64,000 nt of DNA from Silene conica (lineage: Eukaryota; Streptophyta; Magnoliopsida; Caryophyllales; Caryophyllaceae), in contig CM055311.2 in NCBI GenBank assembly GCA_029255685.2, positions 60,787,048-60,851,047 of the forward strand, given 5' to 3'. The notes beneath the pieces were generated by a model, which did no database searches, was not told the origin of the DNA, and saw only the letters and a program-made list of their open reading frames with translations. Position 1 is the stretch's first letter. Every line of letters begins with the position of its first letter. The position numbers were made by a program, and so were the translations under genes. Below are positions 55,640-64,000 of the stretch, one piece after another.

Positions 55640-56352
55640 TCTATATTAATACAAGAACATTTCGTGCAATTTCGTGCGTCCACGCCATGCTATATATAAC
55701 AACTTTGTTAATAGAATATCATCGAATAATTAAATAAAACTTTAATGAAATATCACCTTCAATTTCATTTATGTTGCATAAATTATATAATATGAAAGTG
55801 CAGAATTTTTCCAATAGTCCACGTAGTCTAATTAATAATAATAATAAAAATGAAAAAAAAAATATTATTAGACAATGAAGATATAAATGATAAAAAATGG
55901 CAAAATAAATAACGTTATAGCATTTTTTGTGATATTACTAAATTTTACAAACTTTCAACTCTAACATTTTGATCATCATAATAACATTTTTTGTGATATT
56001 ACTAAATTTGAGTGATGTTTTTGAATAAGAAATATTTTTCAACAAAAAATGTAATAAATAGTACTGTTTTAATTTCCAATTTTAAAAATGAGATTTACAA
56101 AAAGTTAATAAAATAAATGAACTATAAAACTCTGTTAAGTAGATGAACATTCCGTTAAAATAATAATCTAAAAGAATTCGTTATAGATATTAAGCTTATC
56201 CACTAAAATGGGTATATCTAAAAATTTTGTTATCAAGAAAGAAATAGAATAAAAAATATACATATATTTTAGTTTAACATTTTTAAATATCAATTATTAT
56301 ATCGATATTCTTAAATCGATACCGTGCAATTTTTGCACGGGTTAAAAACTAG
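55640..56352 (+). mobile_element. Non-autonomous Helitron with both ends
   Basis: 713 bp. 5' end TCTATATTAATAC preceded by A (55639). 3' end has hairpin CCGTGCAA-TTT-TTGCACGG (56322-56340), 8 bases, then CTAG (56349-56352), followed by T. No target duplication, as expected for Helitron insertion at A|T. The inside is AT-rich without Rep/helicase coding sequence. Confidence 0.75.
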
Positions 56353-56484
56353 TAAAAATATTATAAGATTTTAATTTTGAAAAAAGTAATTTTTATAAGA
56401 CTATAATCAACAATTTTCTCTTAAATCTAGTGCTACATAAATGTAGCCTAGAGTCCGCCCTAGACAGGGAGGGACACCAATACT

Positions 56485-57039
56485 TAGGGTTGAGCAAAAC
56501 TAATCCGATACGAATTTTTTTCCGAATCCGATCCTAAACCGAAAATAAAAAACCGAATATATGGATACTGTTTAAATTGGATATCCGATCCGATTTTTCC
56601 CCAATCGTGCCAATCTTAGTAAGATATTGTTCCATAGATTTTTCGTGTTTCTTATTTGTTTTTTGATATATTCATGTAGAACTAATTGAGCGTTAACAAG
56701 TTTGATAAACCTTTACAAAGATAATTTTTGAGGAAGTGAAAAATTTGTAAGTATAAACAATTGAGAAAAACGGTTTGAATGGTGTTAAAAGGACCAAATA
56801 CAAAGAAAGACGGGATAAAGATAATTATATATATATAACCCATCAAATGGAAATTAAAAATGAATTAAGAGGTAAACTGGACTTGATCCGGTTTCCGAAA
56901 TCTGGATAACCAGATATTCGGATTCCATATTTTTAAATATCCGTATTATTCGGATCGAATCTAGATCCCAAAATTCAAAATTTTAATATCCAATGCAATT
57001 TTAGAATCTAAATTGAATATCCGTTTTTGCTCAACCCTA
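56485..57039. mobile_element. hAT-like non-autonomous element (GGGTTGAGC family), copy 1
   Basis: 555 bp with ends TAGGGTTGAGCAAAA and TTTTTGCTCAACCCTA. 8-bp duplications CCAATACT (56477-56484) and CCCATACT (57040-57047), one mismatch. The subterminal zones are rich in CCGAAT / ATCCGGA type repeats (names of the kind GGATCGAATC). No transposase. A relative lies in the PP2A intron (60971-61556). Confidence 0.78.
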
Positions 57040-57047
57040 CCCATACT

Positions 57048-57498
57048 ATTAGTCCTAATCCTAAATCCTAAATAATAATGATCTGATGTCCCCGTTTGTT
57101 TAGACTATCTTCACTCTTAACTCACTTTCTCCCTTTCCACTCTATCTAACTCCGATCACCTCCTCTACCTCCGACGCTATTTCCCGAATCCAACCCCAAT
57201 CCACCCATTCGTCATCCATCCGTCCATCCATTCATCAATCAATCAATCTCTGTATACCGATTTGATTAACAGCAACGTTAACTTTTCATCATCTCTTCTA
57301 CAATCTTCATCTTTTTTTTCTATGTTCAATGTTGTTCCTGCCTTTCCAGATCCAAGTTAAGCGTAAGAAATAGCGTATATTGCGTAGCTTAACGAATTAA
57401 ACGACTTTTACATCGATCTAAGTTTAGTTTTATCTGTTTATTGTAGGAAGATTTAGGGTTAGGTTTTTAATTCGGGTATATAGATAGAATTAGTCAAT
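57048..57498 (+). promoter_or_regulatory. Promoter and 5' leader of the PP2A B' gene
   Basis: 57100-57250 is CT-rich with repeated CATCCATC / CAATCAATC, usual for a plant leader. A short upstream reading frame at 57322-57360 (MFNVVPAFPDPS, 12 codons) ends 138 bases before the main start. An intron in the leader is possible (an AG at about 57447), which would remove or keep it; not decidable here. Confidence 0.5.
57322..57360 (+). CDS. Short upstream ORF in the PP2A B' leader
   Basis: ATG to TAA, 12 codons, ahead of the main frame. If retained in the mRNA it could reduce translation of the main protein. Conservation unknown. Confidence 0.3.
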   Translation: MFNVVPAFPDPS

Positions 57499-60400
57499 AT
57501 GTTGAATAAAATTATGAAAAGAGGCAATAAAAAGGGATCAAAATCCGATGAATTAGGTTTTGATCCCAGTAATCGAGGTTCTGGTGTTGTTGCATCATCT
57601 AATGTGGTTGTTAATCACGCTTCTCGGGTCGGCGGCCCACCGGGTTCGGGGCAACAACCTGGGGGTGGTGGTGGAGAAGTGATTGTTCCCCTTGTATCGC
57701 CCTCGGGTGCTATTGAATCTTTGCCCTTGTTTAAGGATGTGCCTATGTCTGAGAGGCCGACATTGTTTATAAGAAAGCTGCAAAGTTGCTGCTACACGTT
57801 TGATTTTACGGACACGTTGAAATCGGTTAGGGAGAAGGAGATTAAGAGGCAGATATTAATGGAGTTAATAGAGTTTGTTCAGTCGGGGTCAGGGAAGATC
57901 CATGAGACTATCCAAGAGGAGATGATAAAGATGGTTTCTATAAATATGTTTCGAAGTTTACCCCCCTCATCCCATGAGAATACTGGTGTCGAGGCTACGG
58001 ACCCTGAAGAGGAGGAGCCATATCTTGAGCCCTCGTGGCCTCATTTGCAGCTTGTTTACGAGCTCTTGTTGAGATTTATTGTTTCTCCGGATACCGATAC
58101 TAAGGTTGCTAAGCGTTATATTGATCACTCGTTTGTGTTGAAGTTACTGGATTTGTTTGATACCGAGGATCCAAGGGAGAGGGAGTATTTAAAAACCATT
58201 TTGCACAGGATATATGGCAAGTTTATGGTTCACCGGCCTTTTATTAGGAAAGGCATTAATAATATCTTTTACCGGTTTATATACGAGACAGAGAGACATA
58301 GTGGGATTGCTGAGCTTTTGGAGATTCTTGGAAGTATCATTAATGGGTTTGCTCTTCCGATGAAAGAAGAACACAAGTTGTTTCTTGTTCGGGCACTTAT
58401 ACCCCTTCATAAGCCTAAACAAGTTGGGTTGTATCATCAACAATTGTCATACTGCATTACTCAGTTTGTTGAAAAGGATTTCAAGTTGGCAGATACAGTG
58501 ATTAGGGGATTGTTGAAATACTGGCCTGTCACCAACTGCCAAAAAGAAGTCCTTTTTCTTGGGGAATTAGAAGAAGTGCTAGAGGCTACACAAGGGGCTG
58601 AATTTCAGCGGTGCATGGTCCCTCTTTTCCGACAGATAGCCCGTTGTCTTAACAGTCCTCATTTTCAGGTTTCAGAAACACTAATGTTCATTCTCTTTTC
58701 GTTCATTCCCTTGTTCTCTCCTATGAAAAAATCAAACAAAATGCATTTGACTCTATTCAAATATTTAACAACTATACTCAGGTGATTTATGATGCTGTGA
58801 ACTGCTGTTTGGTTATGTTTTTTCTCGTATGACTTTCACTAACCTAATATGCTGTTGTTGTCATATATGCTCTTTGCGAACTACCTAGATAAAAGTTTCA
58901 GCCAGAGAACTTGGACTGGCACTATATATAAGTAATGCTTTTAGTTGGGGGTAAACTTGAAGCTTTCCTGCCATCTTATTTATAAACAATGTCTGTTATA
59001 ATTATTTAACTGACTTGGTATTTTGCATGTTTCTCCAGTTTCCTTTGATAAGCTTTTTTCTTAGGCAGGGGTGTTTATAACCGAATCATTTTGTAAAAAC
59101 ATTGAATAAAAAAGAGTTTAAAGGATGTTTATTTTGTGAAGATGTCAGTTTATTTATCCGAAAATTGTGTCTTGGTTAATCATATATTTTATCTTGAGCC
59201 TTCTATGTAATATTTTTCCGTGAAAACTTAATTTTGTTACTCATTAGCAATTGAGTATCTGTCTGTGAGGCATAGTTATAATATCAGTATTGGTCAGGCC
59301 TCAGGGTCACAGTATCGGCTGTCACAGCTTAATATCGCTAAATGCGGCCAATATCGCCTCATAATGCGGTAAAGGTGATCCTCAAAACCCTTACAAAATG
59401 GTTGTTTTTGTTGTAATGGCCTTGATTTGAAATCTTGCAGCGTGAGGTGTTGATGTTTTGGTAAACTCAATCACTAGGCGTTGATTTTTATAGTTGAATT
59501 GAAGCTCCCATATTTTACTATTTTAGTCAATATTTTATTAAAGGATTATTTCATAGGAATAATCCAAACTATGGGTGCCCTTCTTATATTACTCCAAACT
59601 TTGACTTAACCCAATTTAATCCCTTCTATCCCCCTCCCTACCCAAATCAGACTTAGCTAATTCTAAATGATACAAAGAGTCAATTTAATCCCTCCTATCC
59701 CCCTCCCATCAATTTCAACTTTAGAGAACGGTAACCGACGGGTTACCCATGTCTTAAATGATACAAAGAGTCAAGTTACACCTCCTTTTCCTCTTATTCT
59801 TCACCTTCCTACACAACTCCATTAATCCTTTTCGCCATTTAAGGTTCCTCACTTCTCCATCTGTTCTATGCAATTGATGATTTCCAATATCTTGTTCTAT
59901 TCAAAATTGTGTTCTTTCTTATCAGAGTTACTGAAAGGGTAAGAAAACTCCCTGGTAATCTGTAATCTGCCACCAGTAATATACCATCGGGAAAGCGTTG
60001 ATACATTTTAGTTTGTTAATAGCTGCGGGGGTATTTTTTATCTTCATTGCTTTCACCATGTTCCTTCCTGCCATGGTCTTGATGCCTCAAAGGCATATAA
60101 CAAACCCTACCATTACTCAGAATGGAAATGTTCTCCGACTTAGCAACACTCCTTAAATGGTTCCCTTCTCAAGTACAAGCAATTGCTCAAGATATAAAAG
60201 CAATGGAGGAATAGTAGGGAGAAATAAAGAAGAAAGAAGAAGAGTAGGGAGAAAGGAAATGACCATTGTAAACAAAGAAGAAATACAATGAATTAATTCA
60301 GAGTTAAATAAAGGAGGTATATAAGTTACTTGATACAGCAAATAAAAAAATTAGCTAAGTCTGATATGGGGAGGGAGGGGGATAGGAGGGATTAAATTGG

Positions 60401-63098
60401 GTTAAGTTGTAGTTCCAGTTCATGTGATTCGGGGCGCAAATCCATGATTCGTTATTCATGTGTTTTAGAAAGGGTAACGGAACGACTCATTAGATTGTAA
60501 TGTGTTGACTTTCATAACAGAGAATGGATTAGATTCTAATGTGTTGACTTTTATAACAGAAAGTTGGACCATTATATACACACTGCCTGCTGTTTCCTTT
60601 GATATATAAACTTTTGTGTTTCCTGATTGTTTTCCTCTTCGTGGGTTAATTTTAAACTTCTGTTTGCACCCCTACATTTTTATTATAGTTTCTTCTTCTA
60701 CTATATTCATTGATTCTTTCTTGATTAAATCTGGTTCAATACAACGTGATTTGACTTGCTTGTTCCCTTCAGAATGTACTTTTAAGCGGAATGCATTAAA
60801 TTTTCTGATATGTGTATTCGTCACTATGTGGAAACATGATTGGCCTGTTTACTACTTGTTATTGTGCTTACTGTTATTCACAGCAAGAACCTTTGAGTTT
60901 TCTAGGGTCATGCTTAGCCTGTTAGTCATATTAATAATTTTGAAATTGAATATTAGTAGTGGGTCGAAACCAGAGCAAAAAAAAGCCGATCCGAATTTAA
61001 AAACGAATCCGGACCGAATACCGTAAAACGAAATCCGGAAATTCGGTTTTTTCCGGATCCGGTATCTGAACCGAATTTTTTACTGCTGAATCGGTGCGGA
61101 TAGGGTTCTCAATAATCCAAAACCGGAACCCGGTTTTTAAACCGGTTTAATTAAAGTTGCTAAAGTCCTTTACGATCTAAAAGACTAAAATCCTAAAAAT
61201 TTGTTAAACTTTTGAGTTAAATTGTATTCGTTTTACTTTATTTGTATTTTAGGACTTTTTAATGTTTAAAGACTTGTTTTAAAGTTGTTATGTATGAACT
61301 TTTGGACATTTATTAAGGAAATTTAGTTTTGAAAACCTAAGACACGAGCTTTTAAGAGGAAAATAGGCGAACAATTGACTTAGTGAAATCGGTGGCAAAG
61401 TGGTGCGGTTTATTCGGTTTACCGGATGCGGTTTCCAAATTTAAAAAAACGGTATACCGAATTAAACCGGTGCGGTACGGAAATGAAAAAATTTAGAAAC
61501 TGGTTACCGCTCCGTATTGCAAAACCGGTGCGGGATACCGCTTTTGCTCAACCCTAGTCGAAACCATGAATTAGGGTATGAGGTTGATAGATGTCCAATT
61601 ATTAAAGATTATGACAAGTGTGATCCTGTTCTTTTGGATGTAATTATGTTCTGCTCTATTCATTTCAGTTTATTTTAATTCACTTCATGTCAGACAATTT
61701 TTGGTCAAAGAACGGGGCCTATGCTTGGTGGGATTAGTTTTCATTAGTACTCGCCGGTCGCCAGGGGTTGTTTCAGAGGAGCTAAGGCTAGTTTAGTATG
61801 TTTGCTATGAATAAATGTAGACATACACCTGCCTAAGGCTAATTTTTCAAGTTAGGGCTTTTTTGCAAATTGCAAATCACAAATCACATAAACCAACAAT
61901 GCATCTCCTTCATGTCTATTGTAAAAATGAGTGCCACTCTTGGAAGAATAAAAATTCCATGGTGCATGAAACTATCACTAGTAATAATGTTTGGGTTTTC
62001 TTATATAATACTTAAGGGATTACTTTAGGGGTATAAGGTTTAGAGGTCTTTCCTTCAATTACTGTAAGGTCCATACTGGAATCCTAATTCAGCCCGGTTA
62101 AGTTGTACTAACATTATCCATACAGCGACACTATTTTTAATGGGTTTTAGTCAATTCGGTTTGGCAAGTTTCCCTCCTCATTGGAGCATTTCAACCCACA
62201 TCCTCATCCCCCTAAATTTACCCAAAATTCATCATCCATAGTTCACCTATTTTGATTAGGTTATATTGTTATACTCTGGGTGAGGGTGAAACTGTCGCCC
62301 TTACTTCTTTCTGCAATCTATGTGTTCTGTTTAATTCGCATTTAGATGCATTTGTGGTAACATTCTGAACATGATGAAGAGATATGCTTTAAGACTTTAA
62401 GTACTATGAGAATGATCATTGATTTTAGTTTGAGACTTCATATTTTGAAATCAGTCGCCAATGACCTTATTTCAACCATTTGTACACCATAATGGGTCTA
62501 TATCGCTTCAAAATACAATCGTGCTGACCCCTAAAATTCTTTTGTAACATCTATTTCCAAAACATTTTCTGTTTGTGACTTGATATTGGAATTGGTGGTT
62601 GTTGCTTGATGTAAATTGTTGCGGTACAAATGGGGTCACTAATGCGGTTGCTGAAAGATCATTGGTGAAATTCTGATGCAAATTGCAATGTTTACTGTGA
62701 ATAAACTTGTTTCTAAAAGCAAGCATCTCCCTGCCATTGTTGCCAGTTTTCACCTTTTAGACCCAACTTTCTTTGTCACATTGCAGGTAGCGGAACGAGC
62801 ACTTTTCTTGTGGAATAATGAGCACATTGTTGGTTTAATCGCCCAGAACCGAAATGTGATCCTGCAAATAATTTTTGAGGCATTGGAGAAGAACATTCAA
62901 AGTCATTGGAATCAGGCTGTTCATGGGCTTACCATCAATGTTCGGAAAATGTTCTTGGAAATGGATGTTCAAGTATTTGAAGAGTGTCAAAGGCAGTACG
63001 AGGATAAACAAGCAAGAGCGACCGAGATAGAAGAACAAAGGTTGTTGGCATGGAAGAGACTTGCTCAAGTTGCAGGGGAAGTTGTGGCTGCAACATGA
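57499..63098 (+). CDS. PP2A regulatory subunit B' (B56 family)
   Basis: Regulatory B56 subunit of the trimeric protein phosphatase 2A; it selects substrates and location for the catalytic core. Two exons, 57499-58668 and 62787-63098 (GT-AG), give 493 residues, the usual size for plant B' proteins. Residues 1-75 are variable: a basic start ([16 protein letters not shown]) and a Gly/Pro-rich segment (45-59). Then comes the B56 HEAT-repeat domain: [20 protein letters not shown] (75-94), [75 protein letters not shown] and [11 protein letters not shown] single intron after HFQ is as in related plant genes as I recall. The N-terminus resembles the alpha/beta-type clade. Start chosen from clade similarity. 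The intron (4.1 kb) is repeat-loaded but the splice sites are intact. Confidence 0.96.
59605..60406. mobile_element. TIR element in the PP2A B' intron
   Basis: Arms of 58 bp: CTTAACCCAATTTAATCCCT through GACTTAGCTAATT (59605-59662) and its inverse (60349-60406), differing at a few bases. The left outer flank (59545-59604) resembles 37632-37690 in HisRS intron 6 (TAATA/CTCCAAACTAT), so the real element may start earlier. The unpaired middle holds no gene. Confidence 0.62.
60971..61556. mobile_element. hAT-like non-autonomous element (GGGTTGAGC family), copy 2
   Basis: 586 bp. Right end TTTTGCTCAACCCTA matches the copy at 56485; left end (CAGAGCAAAAA) is a decayed version. Perfect 8-bp duplication GTCGAAAC (60963-60970 and 61557-61564). 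Subterminal CCGGAT/ACCGGTGCGG-type repeats. No transposase. Confidence 0.75.
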
Positions 63099-63504
63099 GG
63101 ACATCAAAGATCAAGCAAATGGTGTAGTTTCTGGTCTGCCTTTTGGTGATATTCTATCTTCCTTTTTTTCCCCTTTCCTCGAAATTTTTGGTCCGAGTTT
63201 TTTATTCCTTGAATTTCATTCTCATCAAAAATGCCGGCGAAAGAAGTGATAAATGTAACCTATTTTGTATCAAATATACGATCTTTTTTCATAAGAAATA
63301 TTCAAAATTAGATTTGTTTCGTTTGGGGTGAAGTGATTTCTGTGTATCTGAACCGGGATTAGAAAGTGGGATAGAAATGTGTAGTTGTCTTCGAATTTGT
63401 TTTGCACTCGTGGTTTTGTGTTGCATCTCTTGTTGAATCTTGAAGTGTTCTTCATCGAAATTGAGTGCAGTATTGTCCCTGGAACATACTGGGGGAGTGG
63501 GGGT
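63099..63504 (+). other. 3' flank of the PP2A B' gene
   Basis: Presumed 3' untranslated region and spacer. No gene or repeat recognised up to the MITE. Confidence 0.45.
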
Positions 63505-63517
63505 ATTTGTGTTTAAA

Positions 63518-63704
63518 TAATAGGTCTCTCTTGTGACTGGTATATCCGTCACAAGTTTACGACGGACCAAGTACACCTACTTGTTTAGATAAGATAAAAA
63601 TAAAAGTGCATCGAGAATCACAAATGGTTTGTCTTTTATCTCCTTAAATCAATTTTACTTGACCCGTTATAAGCTTGTGATGGATATTGCCGTCATAAAT
63701 GAGA
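63518..63704. mobile_element. MITE copy 3 of the ATATCCGTC / CCGTCACAAA family, with 13-bp direct repeats
   Basis: Flanked by identical ATTTGTGTTTAAA at 63505-63517 and 63705-63717. Ends GGTCTCTCTTGTGAC and GCCGTCATAAATGAGA are imperfect inverted repeats. Shares the TTAGATAAGATAAAAATAAA block with the copy at 6229. It is the best-bounded of three copies in the window. Confidence 0.68.
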
Positions 63705-63825
63705 ATTTGTGTTTAAACCAATCATGTAGGCAAGAATAGAAAAGTAATAAAAGTACAATCGGTTGTAAAAAAAACAGCTTTATTAGGGTCTTGTTCAAGG
63801 CTGTTAGTAAGTTAATCAAGCTTAA

Positions 63826-64000
63826 CGGGATTACTCTTTCACATACGAATTTTACTCTTTCACATACATTTTTACGTGTGATTTCCATAAATTACCCTTC
63901 CCGTCAAATATTGGTTCTCTTTTTTCTTTTTTTGTTCTGCAATCTAAACAAACCCTTCTAAATTTTTCAGTTATGAATCTTAATTTCTCATATCGAACAA
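63826..64000. mobile_element. TIR element with doubled CTTTCACATACG motifs, left part, cut by the window end
   Basis: CGGGATTACTCTTTCACATA at 63826 followed by a second ACTCTTTCACATAC, as in the element at 48320-49072. Runs off the right edge. Confidence 0.6.

Larger units (their letters stand above)
58669..62786 (+). other. Intron of the PP2A B' gene, 4.1 kb
   Basis: Contains a TIR element (59605-60406) and a hAT-like element (60971-61556). The remainder is AT-rich and unique; 59260-59400 has TATCGG/AATATCGC-type repeats with no clear boundary. The donor is read through by 117 bases of open frame before a stop, which has no sign of being used. Confidence 0.65.

Noticed and set aside
58669..58785. 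PP2A B' reading frame continuing past exon 1
   Set aside because: The B56 protein ends its first exon at HFQ with a donor at 58669 and continues exactly at 62787; the extra 39 codons are intron read-through.
60616..61026. 136-codon frame in the PP2A intron
   Set aside because: Hydrophobic AT-rich frame that runs into the hAT-like element at 60971; no family match.

Overview
This window is nuclear DNA of a flowering plant, almost certainly a eudicot. It has intron-rich genes with GT-AG borders, an AT-rich background, and a dense load of plant-type transposable elements. Some repeat types suggest Caryophyllales, possibly Caryophyllaceae, but that is inference from general repeat flavour and not a firm assignment. 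No bacterial-style operon, CRISPR array or organellar gene cluster is present.

Region 1 (1 to about 29,500) is an accessory, repeat-built region with no intact host gene. From left to right it holds a Helitron 3' terminus, a 5'-truncated RTE-type LINE on the minus strand, an old TRIM relative, a fold-back element, an LTR-like copy, a tRNA-derived SINE with a perfect 13-bp duplication, and a MITE. Next comes a degenerate Athila-like gag (minus strand) split by a complete non-autonomous CACTA element. The 10.9-20.8 kb stretch is a nest of gypsy-type LTRs in both orientations, with a hAT-like element and a 2.6-kb solo LTR inserted into them. From 20.84 kb a second, once autonomous CACTA element carries a TNP2-type transposase pseudogene. 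That gene is split by a copia-like solo LTR and cut off by a TRIM element. The region ends with LTR remnants, a Stowaway MITE, and an RRM gene fragment flanked by short inverted repeats.

Region 2 (about 30.0-63.1 kb) holds three well-conserved host genes, all on the plus strand. The first is organellar histidyl-tRNA synthetase (30057-45023, 11 exons, 498 residues), whose long introns are full of small transposons. The second is a CDC25-like, rhodanese-fold phosphatase/arsenate reductase (49365-52743, 3 exons, 131 residues). The third is a PP2A B' (B56) regulatory subunit (57499-63098, 2 exons, 493 residues). All splice joins keep frame and the encoded proteins look intact. They are unrelated housekeeping or regulatory genes and nothing suggests they act as a unit.

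The spacers between these genes are themselves nested transposons: TIR elements carrying a SINE, a MITE and a MULE at 45.9-47.9 kb, and Helitron, Stowaway and fold-back MULE elements at 53.6-57.0 kb. Many elements can be bounded to the base by their target-site duplications. The most unusual structures are arrays of GC-rich palindromes in several different LTRs, the 1-kb fold-back MULE whose two arms both contain an LTR-like end found elsewhere in the window, and the inverted-repeat unit carrying the RRM exon piece.
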